Position numbers and translations under genes: made by a program. Under the pieces are notes generated by a model. The model saw only the letters and a list, made by a program, of their open reading frames with translations, was not told where the DNA came from and ran no database searches. Positions 47,966 through 58,813 of a stretch of DNA of 64,000 nucleotides are shown in pieces. Origin of the DNA: Calliopum simillimum (taxonomy: Eukaryota > Arthropoda > Insecta > Diptera > Lauxaniidae). How positions within the stretch are numbered: the stretch's first letter is position 1; each line of letters opens with the position of its first letter. The stretch covers positions 39,559,948-39,623,947 of the forward strand of contig OX638370.1 in assembly GCA_951812925.1 (NCBI GenBank). The letters run 5' to 3'.

Positions 47966-48702
47966 ATACTGTATGTAAAAGGCGGTGAGGAAACGCTCAC
48001 CGACTATAAGCTAGTTTACTTATGAATATTTTAAAAAATACACTATAGCCGTGTTTTTAATCCGTTCCTTGATTTGTCATTATTATGTGTTAGAAAATGC
48101 ATTGATAGATTTATATGTAAATCGATCTTTGCAAATATATGACTGAAAGTTCAATTAAAAAAAATCAATTTTCAATATATAAATGTCATTAAGTAGCACA
48201 CTTAAAAATTCTTAAAAAATACAACTTTCATCTTAATCTTAATATAAAAAATTTGTCAAATTTGAATTACAGTCTTGTCAGTCAAACAGTTGTCAAAAAT
48301 TTGACAGCTAATTGATTTTACAAAGCCAAAAATAAGCGATAAAAGTTAGAAAATCGGTAGTAAATTGTGGGGTGCTGTACACTTTTAGTCAATTTACTAT
48401 TAATTTTCGAACTTTTAGCGAGAAAACCGAGCCTTTTGTTTTTGGTCACCATTTGTTTTATGATCTTCAAAAAATGCCGCTTATTGTTTTATGTAATGGT
48501 GAATGAACCCGGCATCATATTTATGATCAGCATTTATTCATTTCTCAATGCATTATGCATTTTTTGGGGTGCCTTATACTTTTGGCCAAGGCTGTAGATT
48601 ACATAGATTTAGAGATAACTTTGCTATACCACTTGGTTATTAAAGGATTTATTCGTTTCTTCATTTTTTCTAGGTTTTCTGAAAGCTTCTGAATATTTTT
48701 GT
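47966..48702. repeat. Spred intron 1 with Tc1-like end fragments
   Basis: 48370-48400 (GGGGTGCTGTACACTTTTAG) and 48571-48597 (GGGGTGCCTTATACTTTTGG, then CCAAGGCTGTA) are two Tc1-type terminal-repeat-like sequences in the same orientation. The sequence between them codes for nothing recognisable. Confidence 0.45.
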
Positions 48703-50560
48703 ACCCTACACCCAGGGTATATTCACTTTGTCCTTCCGTTTGTATCGCAGAGAAGGAGGTGTGTCAGATATAGAAAAGTATATTCTTCATCAGCGTCACA
48801 CAGTGAACGGTTTGGCTGAAATTTGTGAATAAATCGTAGAACTTTTGAAAGGAGTACGCTAGAGACTTTTAATAAACGGCTTTGTAAAGCTTATTCATCA
48901 GCCTTTTAAAGAAAAATATGGAAATGAGAAAATTATTTTGACATAACCTCAAAAAAGTTGATCAAACATTGGATTTGTTTTGAAAAATCAACTAAATTAA
49001 GCGTCACGGCTAGATCAGTGCTTGCTTTAAGCTCATATTTGGATGGTATATTAACTGGAACATTTTAAAATGTAATTCGTGGCAAAAAAAAACATTCGGT
49101 CATTTTGAAAGGTCTTAGATAACGTCAAAGGTGACGGGTTTCAATATAATTTTTTTTATTTATTTCATATTAAATAAAAAAAAGGGTGGCTAGTTTGTTG
49201 TTTATCGTGAATTTATTGAAGCTTATCCACGATAATATAGAGCACTTACCCCCAAATAGGCCTATAGCACAAGGGAGAAAGACAAAAAATTTACCGTTGC
49301 ACGAAGTAAATTTTTTCACCGGAATAGTCTTTAATTATACATGACAAATAAAGTGTGCAAAGACCATTGCGAAATCGTATGCGCATAAAAAGTTATTCAA
49401 TGTCAAAGGTCGGAAAAATCAATTTTTTTAAAATATCTTTCAAACGGTTACTCCCAGAGAAAAATTTTGGAAATGTGTGTTGTAGCTCAAAAAATTACCT
49501 ATGAATTTATGTAAATTTTTTTTCCTACCCTTTGCAGTTTACGAGATATGTCAATTTGAAAATTTGACTTTACTTTTGCCATACATTTTTTCCATAATAT
49601 TTTTTTTTCTTTTAAATGATATTAACAAAAAATTATAATAGTTCATAGTATGATAACAAAAATTGACATATCTCGTAAACTGCAAAGGCTAGGAAAAAAA
49701 ATTTTACATAAATTTATAGGTAATTTTTTGAGCTACAAAACACATTTCCAAAATTTTTCTCTGGGAGTAACCGTTTAAAAGATATTTTAAAAAAATTGAT
49801 TTTTCCGACCTTTGACATTGAATAACTTTTTATGCGCATACGATTTCGCAATGGTCTTTGCACACTTTATTTTTCATGTATAATTAAAAACTATTCCGGT
49901 GAAAAAATTTACTTCGCGCAACGGGAAATTTTTTGTCTTTCTCCCTTGTGCTATAGGCCTATTTGGGGGTAAGTGCTCTATATTATCGTGGATAAGCTTC
50001 AATAGATTCACGATAAACAACAAACTAGCCACACTTTTTTTCATTTAATATGAAATAAATAAAAAAAATTATATTGAAACCCGTCACCTTTGACGTTATC
50101 TAAGACCTTTCAAAATGACCGAATGTTTTTTTTGCCACGAATTACATTTTATAATGTTCCAGTTAATATACGATCCAAATATGAGCTTAAAGCAAGCACT
50201 GATCTAGCCGTGACGCTTAATTTAGTTGATTTTTCAAAACAAATCCAATGTTTGATCAACTTTTTTGAGGTTATGTCAAAATAATTTTCTCATTTCCATA
50301 TTTTTCCTTAAAAGGCTGATGAATAAGCTTTACAAAGCCGTTTATTAAAAGTCTCTAGCGTACTCCTTTCAAAAGTTCTACGATTTATTCACAAATTTCA
50401 GCCACACCGTTCACTGTGCGTCACCTCCTGAGTCGATGTATCCATGTCTGTCCGTGAGCAAGATAATTCAATGAAATTTAGTACACTGCCTCTGTCGTCA
50501 AAGTTAGCTCGTGGGATTGAAAATGAGCGAAATCGGTCAACGGACACGCCTACCGGCCAT
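48703..50560 (+). repeat. TACCCTACAC-family repeat split by a palindromic insertion
   Basis: 48703-48798 (TACCCTACACCCAGGGTATA through CAGCGTCA) continues at 50419 (CGTCACCTCCTGAGTCGATG) to about 50560. Compared with the copy at 29042-29928, nothing but the insertion and a 5-bp CGTCA duplication separates the two parts. Confidence 0.85.
48799..50418. mobile_element. 1620-bp palindromic Transib-like foldback element
   Basis: Begins CACAGTGAACGGTTTGGCTG and ends CAGCCACACCGTTCACTGTG. The first 38 bases of each end match with one difference. The arms (48799 to about 49560, and about 49657 to 50418) are inverted copies exactly symmetric about 49608.5. Flanked by CGTCA at 48794-48798 and 50419-50423. 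A CAC-A/G-GTG-type terminus with a GC-rich 5-bp duplication is characteristic of Transib elements, whose ends resemble V(D)J heptamers (family knowledge). No transposase is encoded, so mobilisation in trans is inferred. The superfamily call is inference; the palindrome and duplication are read directly. Confidence 0.75.
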
Positions 50561-50899
50561 ATTTAAAGTATTTTAAGTAAAAAAGAAAAAAAAAAAAAAA
50601 TCAAAATAAAACGAATTTTTATTATGATATTAAGCGTAACATATAGCTCTTAATTAGCCCTATAAATGGTGCTAAGGTTGATTTTGCGGAATTTTTGGTT
50701 TTTAAGATATGTAGTTGCAAAAAATCAAGGCGTTCGCACGGGACAAAAATAGAAGTGGTTTTCACGGCTAACAATTCAAACTCCGACTTCAGGGGAACCT
50801 GAGGCAATATTTAAATGTTACTAATTTTAGAATGTTGCGCATGTCTCTTAAAAATAGTTTTGATTTTACCCAAAAATGCGACATTTTATTCCCCTATGC
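50561..50899. other. Spred intron 1, nothing recognised
   Basis: Poly-A near 50580-50600; otherwise AT-rich without features. Confidence 0.4.
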
Positions 50900-51642
50900 A
50901 AATTTTAAATTGAAAATCCTACAAATAACCAGGATTTTTCGGTGTACGTTGTTTCACATTATTTGTCTTAGTGCTTTTTACATGCAACAGTTTTTGCTGT
51001 TTACGGATCCGAGATAACCTCGCTCTAAAGTGCAAAAAGCGTTTTTTAACGCGTATAGCGCACATTGTATCTTACTTTTTTCAACGACTTGGAGTAGCCC
51101 TAATCTTCCTCTTTAAACATTACCTTTTAACTTTTGCAATCAATTTTCATAACTTTCTGAGATATCTTCCATTGAAATTAATATATCGCAACTCTATGTA
51201 AAAGATTTAATTAAATTTGTACGGAATTGAGACACCTTTACTTGAATGGACGATATCTCGGAAAGAAATGAAAGTTGATTGCAAAAGTTAAAAGGTAATA
51301 TTTAAAGAGGAAGATTAAGGCTACTCCAAGTCGTTGGAAGAGTAAGCTACAATATTGCCCGAATGTGCGCCATACGCCTTAAAAAACGCTTTTTGCACTT
51401 TAGAGCAAGGTTATCTCGGATCCGTAAACAGCAAAAACTGTTGCATGTAAAAAGCACTAAAACAAATAATGTGTACTGGGAAAATGGGCGATGCCACGCC
51501 CCCTACATATGTAAAATGGATCAGGAAAAATAACATCCTTTGGAAAAATTTGTGATACCACGTCAACTTCACAAGATAAGGTGAAGCAAAGTACACCGAA
51601 AAATCCTGGTTATTTGTATGATTTTCAATTTAAAATTTTAAA
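50900..51642. repeat. Palindromic repeat with an insertion in one arm
   Basis: Left arm 50900-51177 and right arm 51241-51642 are inverted copies (TTTTTGCTGTTTACGGATCC against GGATCCGTAAACAGCAAAAA; TTCGGTGTAC against GTACACCGAA). The right arm has about 110 extra bases (51478-51587) with a GGGCGATGCCACGCCCCCTA module. Non-coding. Confidence 0.75.
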
Positions 51643-51921
51643 CAATTCAAAAGTAAAGTTGCATAAGGAATATTATGGCTATCCCATGCCTTTGATAAAA
51701 GTATGCCATATGTCTGAAAAAAGCGTATCTGCACTTTAATCAAAGATTACTCGAATTAGAGACCTGATAGAGACCAGATTCAGCGATCGCAGATCAACCA
51801 AAAAAAGTTATCGGGATGTCATTAAAAATTGTTTTCTCTTAATTTGTTGCTCTGTATTATTAGTTCTTGATTTATTTTATTAAAATGCATTTTTTCTTTC
51901 TTTTTTTTTTCTTGCATACAG
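51643..51921 (+). other. 3' end of Spred intron 1
   Basis: Ends with a strong polypyrimidine tract (about 51891-51911) and acceptor ACAG at 51918-51921. Nothing else recognised. Confidence 0.6.
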
Positions 51922-52099
51922 CGACTTCCTAGTAACAGTACGCGCACAGGTAATGACCAGAGACGAGAGTACCGAAGGTTGGTTGCCACTCGCCGGGGGT
52001 GGTTTAGCAAATGTATCAATACGCAAACGTGCTAGACTGTCCCCTGGTGCTGCTGGACACGAATACATAATTTATGGCCAAAGAATCTCTGATCAAAGT
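51922..52099 (+). CDS. Spred: Spred exon 2, first half of the EVH1 domain
   Basis: Spred proteins bind the Ras pathway at the membrane, and their EVH1 domain recruits neurofibromin to turn Ras off (family knowledge). This exon encodes SDFLVTVRAQVMTRDEST, then GWLPLAGGGLANVSIRKR and EYIIYGQRISDQS. The AQVMTRDES--GW-P--GGGL pattern is specific to SPRED-type EVH1 domains, as opposed to Ena/VASP, Homer or WASP. Acceptor ACAG before 51922, donor GTAAGT at 52100; 178 nt. The first base completes the serine codon begun by 22604-22605. Residues 7-66 of the protein. Confidence 0.93.
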
Positions 52100-52181
52100 G
52101 TAAGTACTAAAATATGATGTAATATTCATTGAGAATTATACGAAACTACATGCTGCATATTGTTCTTATTTTAATTTGCAG

Positions 52182-52350
52182 GTTATTTTAAGTTGTGTCA
52201 TCAATCGGGATTTGAAGTATTTTAAAGTGATGCCAACATTTCATCATTGGCGCGCTGGAAAACAAAGAAACGGTCTGACATTTCAAACTGCTGCCGATGC
52301 GCGTGCCTTCGATAAGGGAGTCGTGCGAGCGTACAATGAATTAATTGACG
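52182..52350 (+). CDS. Spred: Spred exon 3, second half of the EVH1 domain
   Basis: 169 nt between GCAG and donor GTAATT. Encodes VILSCVINRDLKYFKVMPTF, then HHWRAGKQRNGLTFQTAADA and RAFDKGVVRAYNELIDG, the conserved end of the EVH1 fold with its C-terminal helix. TFHHWR-G----GLTFQ is typical of SPRED. Phase 0 in and phase 1 out, fitting exons 2 and 4. Intron 2 is only 82 bp (52100-52181). Confidence 0.95.
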
Positions 52351-53836
52351 GTAATTATTGCACTTGTAATTCCATCATCATCATCAGCATCAACGTCATC
52401 ATCGTTTCATTATTATTTGTTATGTTATCATCATGGGTTCCAATTACGCTTGTTTCACTTTAATTAATGGACGTTAAGAAACACAAACGAGTTTTATTTT
52501 TTTTTCTTTTGTTTTTATTTTGGTTTTTTTTTCCATTTTGTTTTCTCTCATAACTATAAGTACATACGTACAAATTTCTTACGTTTCTTTTAAAATGCAC
52601 TTTTTCTTCATAATTTTTTGCTGTTGCAATTTTATTAAAGCAATTATTTAACATATGAATATCTCTAAAAAGTTAACGTATATACTTCTGGAAAATTTAC
52701 AATATCTAAATTTTAAAATAACTTTTTAAAAATTAATTTAAAAACATCAGTTTTTTAGTGTATCATTTTTATGTTATTTGCATGACTGCTTTTTAAATCA
52801 TTAATGTTATGTATTAATAATGTGAACTTAAATTTTAAATTATGAAAGTATGAACTCAAGTAACACAATAATAAAATGGTTATACTTATGATGCCTTTTT
52901 AAAGATACTTATGTAAGTATGTATAAATATTAACATAAATTGAACTAAAAAATGTTGAAAGTCTTAATTTTAATCGTTAAATTTTACTTTTTGACTCTGT
53001 GGCAACAATATTTAAAAAATGTAAGGAAAGTTGATAAACCAAAAATTATCCTCATAAGTTGCCATTAAGTCACTTAAAAACAGTATCAAAGTTCCATATA
53101 AATACAATATCAACAGCACCCCATACCATAACACTGTTGTGCTGTTAAGAAAATGGATCAGACAATATAGTTCGAAAAATTTTTCTTGTAATTTTCTCTT
53201 GCTTGCAAGAATCCTGCACTCTGTCGACGATCTGCATCGACATTTTAGATGTTATTCGAGACTTTTACCGATATTATAGATGTTTACCAATACTTTTCAA
53301 CTTTTACCAATTTTTTTTATATTTTTCTATACTTTTTGCCTTTTAGCTATATTTTAGACGTTTATCGATACTTCTGGTCTTGTACCGATACTAGAATCGA
53401 CCACAAAAGAATTAAATCGTTTTTGTACAATACTTTTTGGACACTTTTAGTACTTTTTGTTTTGCTATTTGTTTCTTCTGTATCTTAAAAATGTTAAAAC
53501 GAGTATTGAATTCTGTCAATATTTAATGTTTTGGCTCTCCTATAAAAAAAACGGCGAACGGACAAAATTTGGCCACCGGCGATACTTGTGAACTTTTATT
53601 CGTCAAAGGATATACCTTTTTTTTATTTCATTTCGTTATTTGCAATCTGTTTGAGAACAATAAGCAAATTAAAGATAATACCAAAAAGTCATATTTTCAT
53701 TAAATCAATTAATTCTGTGTTGTTTTATTGATACATTACATATCTTCTATTTCCCTCATTTTTAAGTTTATACATATTTATGTAAATAACTTTACACTCT
53801 TTTTCCTATTAACTTTTTTCCTTACATTTTCATATT
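52351..53836. other. Spred intron 3, first part, nothing recognised
   Basis: Starts with a CATCATCATCAGCATC microsatellite (about 52373-52405) directly after the donor. The rest is AT-rich without recognised elements. Confidence 0.5.
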
Positions 53837-53943
53837 GGGGGTTATTGTGAATCAAGATTACCGGGAAATTTTCTTAAACTGCAATAGAGAATGCACGGCA
53901 GTCTGAGAAAATTCCCGGGGAATATTTATTCACGATAACCCCC
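53837..53943. mobile_element. 107-bp MITE
   Basis: Ends GGGGGTTATTGTGAAT and ATTCACGATAACCCCC. Trinucleotide ATT at 53834-53836 and 53944-53946 may be the target duplication (3 bp, Harbinger-like). The interior also mirrors itself (CCGGGAAATTTTCT against AGAAAATTCCCGGG). Confidence 0.65.
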
Positions 53944-54519
53944 ATTATCTACTGTCTACCTTAAAATAGTCAAATTTTCTATTTCGTTGTTAAAAACTTA
54001 ACTTTATTTAAAACGCTAAGTAAAAACTGTCTTCCAACAGTTTACGAATATTTATCTTTAGGATGACAATGTGTTACTTGGGCATACTTTATTAATTCAG
54101 ATTAATTGTTTCTCATTTGTTCGGACACTCTAAATTTTTGATCCAATTTATCAAATAAATTTTTTTTATTTTTATGCACTCGCAACATTTTTCATTTCAC
54201 TGACTCTTAAAAAAATTGTTCCTGGGGGAAAATTCCCTAAACAATCTTTTTTTCGGAACTGTAGGGTAATTGCTTTTTGGAATATATATCGAATTTTTCA
54301 CACTACCTATTCTTGCGTCATGAGCATAGGTTTGAGTAAAAGTTGTTATTCGAGTATTTCAGAACACATTTATTGTGAGTATTAAGTCGTTGTGAAATAC
54401 CGCACCCTGAAATAATGTCCGCAAAACAAAAAAAAAAAAAAACCGAAAATGAAAATGAAGCACACATTATTTTCATACAAATAATTACTTCCACGCCCTC
54501 TTGTCCGAGTTCATCCAGT
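53944..54519. other. Spred intron 3, nothing recognised
   Basis: AT-rich spacer; A16 run near 54427-54441. Confidence 0.4.
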
Positions 54520-54870
54520 TTTTGAGTGAAATCGGTCAACGGACACTCCTACCGCCCATACAAAAAATATATTAAAAATGCAGCTTTAGGAGTATTTTTC
54601 ACGGCAATGCAACCAAAATACTCATAAATACAAATTGTAAGAGCAAGCTATAAACAAAAACTGGGCGAACTCGAACAAGAGGGCTGGCACCTCCCATATA
54701 AGTAAAAGCTTCAAAACGCGATACTGAAAGCGTATTTTGAGATAATCGAACTAAATTTTACTTAAACACATAAGGACTGTAAATGCAAGCTCTGAGCAAA
54801 AACTGAGAACTGCAGTGTAGGGTATTTAATGTTTGGCCAAGCCAAATGTTACACCCCCCATACTGTTGTT
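54520..54870 (+). repeat. Partial copy of the TACCCTACAC repeat family
   Basis: Carries the AAATCGGTCAACGGACAC block (as at 29308-29336), a GGCTGGCACCTCCCATAT module and the family end CTGCAGTGTAGGGTATTTAA near 54812-54830. The 5' part of the family is missing. Confidence 0.6.
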
Positions 54871-56751
54871 TTAAGTTAGTTGTCAAAATCCAGTGGAAAA
54901 TGTAAAAAAAATGTCAACGATATTGGAAAAAATCAGTGTTGCATAGTGTTTTATTTGTGCAAAATGTCAACGATATTGGAAAAAAAGTATCCCTGTTCAT
55001 AAAATATTAACAATCTTAAATGCTCCCTCTCGAGAGGGAGTATATTCTCGAGAAGGGAATTTCCAGGCAGATTTACGATAAGGCCCTATACGAAAATAAT
55101 GTAGGCGTTATTTTATTTATTTTTTTTTATTATGGGCTCTTTCGTTATATTTTGGACCTTATTCATAGTGTGCTTATTATTATGCATTATTTCACTGGGC
55201 GGTATTTCCTACCACTGCACACTAGTTCAAAATCCTTAAAAGCTAGCCAAAAGTCGAAAAAAAAAATGTTTCGAACTAACTTCTTGTGGACTGTATTGCC
55301 TAACTGATATTCATAGACCTCAAAAAATCGATAAGAAAGAACCAGGTACTCCTACAATGCTCTTGGGATCTCTCCAAAAGTACGCTTCTCAGACGCAAAA
55401 TTCTGTGAGTTGAAAGTAAAAATTAAGTGTTCACTGTAAAAATTGTGTGCTTTCTGTAAAACTGAACCAATTTTAATGTTTGAATATGGAATCTCTTCGT
55501 AAAGGAGAGTACTATCCAACCTCTAAACTGAAAACTTGCAACAAGTTATTCCTTTTTTGATAATGGTGATTAGCTTAAAAACAAATTATTTCACAAAATC
55601 AGTTAGCAGTGGTTATAAAAAAAGCCTCGAACTAAATTATACCGCGTTTTACCGGCAAGATTTTTTTTTTGGTTTAAGAAGATTGAAACCTATTCTAACA
55701 CATATAAAAAAATTGAGGTGTCTTTTTTAGCCTTTTTCGTTTGACACGAACTTTTCTGAGGCGCACATATGAAAATTTAACTCATGTTCCTCGACAAGTG
55801 GCAAAATGTGTTGCTCGCTCGAAATGATCAAATTTTTTATTATTATACAGCTTATACTTCATGATAAAGAATGCATGCTTACGTACTAATTGAACGCTCC
55901 CATGCTACTTTCACTACATTTTCTTACTTTGTTGTTACCAGTCCTACATGCGAATTTATTGAAATAATTTTTTAATCATATTTATTTTGTTTTAAATATG
56001 TTTGCAATAAATTATTTATATAATATTTTGTTTTTCTTATATTAATATGTTTATACTATAAAAATATTTTACCACTTTCTCACTTTTTAATGTAACTTTT
56101 TTTATTAATTTTTTTTATTTTTTTGCTTGATTTCTGAATTTGTCTAACATCATGGCTCTTCTTTGTTTGTTTTGCCTCTCAATAATTGGACAACTTATAT
56201 AATATATAACAAAAAACAATAATAAAAACGCAAAAAAAAAAACCAAACCAAATACAAAAACAAAACTTGAATCTTAAAAAAAAAAAAAAAATTATTGGTA
56301 AGTTTCAAATTGAGTGTTAAAACTCGAAACTGTTTTTCTTCTACATTTTATTTTTGTGCCTTTCCAATTTCCTATCAAAGACTGCTATTATCCTATTTTC
56401 TTCTCATATAAGTAGTAGAAATTTTTAAGTTTTGCCGGAAATATTTTGAGCTTTGTTTGCTGCAGCATATTTATTTTATTATAATTTTCATATAATAAAT
56501 CCTTAACAAAAATAATAGTCAAAAAAATAAAATTGCAATTGATTTTGTTACTTAATTTATTTATTTTCTTTGGTATATTGTATATTCTTTATTTTGAATC
56601 ATTATTTTGGGTTATTACGGCTTTTTCATATATGTTTATGTTGATAAAGATAATCTACTTACGAGAAATATCTGAAATAAGTTTTTTATTATCTTTCTTC
56701 ATCGATAATTCGACACTATATTATGCAATTTCTTATGATACTTTTTCTTAG
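54871..56751. other. Spred intron 3, last part, nothing recognised
   Basis: AT-rich. Small palindrome CTCTCGAGAG at 55026-55035. Ends with a pyrimidine-rich tract and acceptor TTAG at 56748-56751. Confidence 0.45.
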
Positions 56752-56831
56752 GCTTGGCCAAATCAAATCCATCAATAATTTGTCCCCCACTTACAAAATA
56801 TGATTCGGTTGGAGAAGATGACGTATTTATG
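56752..56831 (+). CDS. Spred: Spred exon 4
   Basis: 80 nt between TTAG and GTAAGT. Encodes GLAKSNPSIICPPLTKYDSV followed by GEDDVFM. It continues exon 3 in phase (G+GC for glycine). LAKSNPSI directly after the EVH1 helix and the GEDDVFM acidic motif agree with insect Spred proteins. Confidence 0.9.
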
Positions 56832-56904
56832 GTAAGTTAGTTTTTGAATTACTTCTGATTTTAATGTTATAAGTAACATTATTGTTTTCTCCTTTTTTTA
56901 ACAG

Positions 56905-56986
56905 ACTTTGGATTTACCAATCGAAACTGATGGCATACAACAGCATCAGCAACATTCAAGTCCTGAAGGCAGTGAAAAAAGTCACA
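56905..56986 (+). CDS. Spred: Spred exon 5
   Basis: 82 nt between ACAG and GTAAGA. Encodes TLDLPIETDGIQQHQQHSSP followed by EGSEKSH, the start of the low-complexity linker after the EVH1 domain. DDVFMTLDLP spans the exon 4/5 junction in frame. In all, 176 residues of Spred are readable in the window. The KIT-binding region and C-terminal cysteine-rich Sprouty domain must lie in exons to the right. Confidence 0.9.
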
Positions 56987-58648
56987 GTAAGATAATTTAA
57001 CTTAACTAGATCGATAAATGCAACCTTCCAAAAATGATTTTCTAGTGTGGACTTATTACTAATAAGTTATTAGACTACTTACTACATTTATTGATTTAGT
57101 ATAGAAAAATTAGTTCATGGATGAAACTTGGTCAAAATGTTAAATCCAATTTTTTTGCTTTTGCTACTAATAGAAATTTCCACTATTGGTTCAAAAAAGT
57201 CGATGGAACGTTTTTTAATAGTTAAGAAAAAAGTTTTCTTCGAGTAAATGATCAAAAGTTTTTTTTTGACCACTTGAAGCTGATTCTTTTCGAAATTTAT
57301 TTTATAAAACTTAGTCAAATATTATCATGATGTAAATTTTCCACATAAACATCCTATATTTGTTGGTTCGTCAAGGGCTTAAATATAAAATTTTAAATTT
57401 TACCAACTATTATCCATTCTTTCTGAAACCAGAGGGCTTTGAAAATTTGATTCGAAGTAACGCATACGATTAGTCAAATTTTTAAAAATCCACTAGCGCG
57501 TTTACCAGACTTTATACTGTAAAAATATTTTTTATCTGGATCGAGGACATAGATACAATACATATTAGCGCGGGTCAAATTATTTTGGAAAGTTGCGTAC
57601 CCCCTCACGGTGTACTTTGAATCATTTTAATAATTTTTGCTCAAGAAACCATACCTATAAAATGTAATTCTAGCCTCCCTATTTTTTAATTTAGATTTTT
57701 TTTTCCACAAAGATGTAGGAAAAACACATTTTTTTCTCTAGCTAAATGTATTTCCTGGGGTTTCTGGGCTCGAGGAATTTATTTTTGACATTTATTTTTA
57801 TTTTTGAGTGCCGCCAGAGGACGCTTCCCTAATTTTTTTTGGATTTCATCTCCTTTTTTGAAGAAAATTGACGAAATTGTTGATAAAATCGACGAATTTT
57901 TAACTTTCTCACAATACAATCACAAATTTTAAATAGCCTAATATGATCAGCGTTGAAAATAGGGGGGAGGGGGGACCCATTAGACTGGCCCAAAAGTTGT
58001 AGGAAAAATTTTAAAATCGTATTCGCTCGGAAAAACATGTGGTTGGGGCTAAAAATAATTATTAATTTTTTGATATGACATCCGGTTATCATAATTCTTG
58101 AGCTTCTTTATCAGAAAAAACGCAAAAATCTGACCTTTTTTCTTTATTTTTATATAAAACAACCATTAAGCTCGATTTATTGCTTTTTAATTGTCGTTTA
58201 TTAAAAAGTACATACATTTACCTTTTCAAGGAATTCAAGACTTCTGCAATCTGTAGAAAAAGCACGTCATACGAGAACATCAAACCCTAAAAAGTACAAA
58301 AAAAGTTTAAAAATCACAAAAAATTTAAAAATCATAAAAAATTTTAAATTCATAGAATGTGCTTATTTTCCTTTCCTTCTTGTATTAAATAAAGTTTTTC
58401 TACATATTGAGCCTTAGTCTACCTCTATTACCTATTTTTCAAATGCTTCTTCATCCTGAAAATTTTCGAAATCGGTACTATTTATTTGCAACCACAAAAC
58501 TCAATCTTAGCTATCTTTTATCAAAAACTGCATCACCTTTTCAATGAGCTCAAAAAGTCTAAAATCAGTGGAAATAGCTGGACATCGATATAATTGAAAC
58601 TCTTAAAAGTGCGAAGTCCCAGGAATTCATGAGTATTTTGTTTACATT
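56987..58648. other. Spred intron 5 before the retrotransposon
   Basis: No exon, RNA or element recognised. Ends with ACATT (58644-58648), the target duplication of the copia-type element. Confidence 0.5.
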
Positions 58649-58806
58649 TATTGTTATATTAGATATGCGATGTTTTCGCTTTGAAGTTTTATTAAGATAT
58701 AAGAAAATATTATTTTCAATATAACATTAGAATCAATATTGAATAACATAAAACAAAACCTTATTATAAAGTTGATTTCAACAAAGTATAACTTGATTTC
58801 TCAACA
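58649..58806 (-). repeat. 3' LTR of the copia-type element
   Basis: 158 bp. In sense orientation starts TGTTGAGAAATCAAGTTATA and ends AATATAACAATA. Differs from the other LTR at two sites (in the AACATTAGAATC and CTTGATTTC words). Confidence 0.95.
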
Positions 58807-58813
58807 CACCTCC

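Noticed and set aside
58649..58651. LTR starting at TGTTATATT (58652), giving 155-bp LTRs with no target duplication
   Set aside because: Extending by TAT on both copies yields 158-bp LTRs, a perfect ACATT duplication and a primer site directly adjacent.
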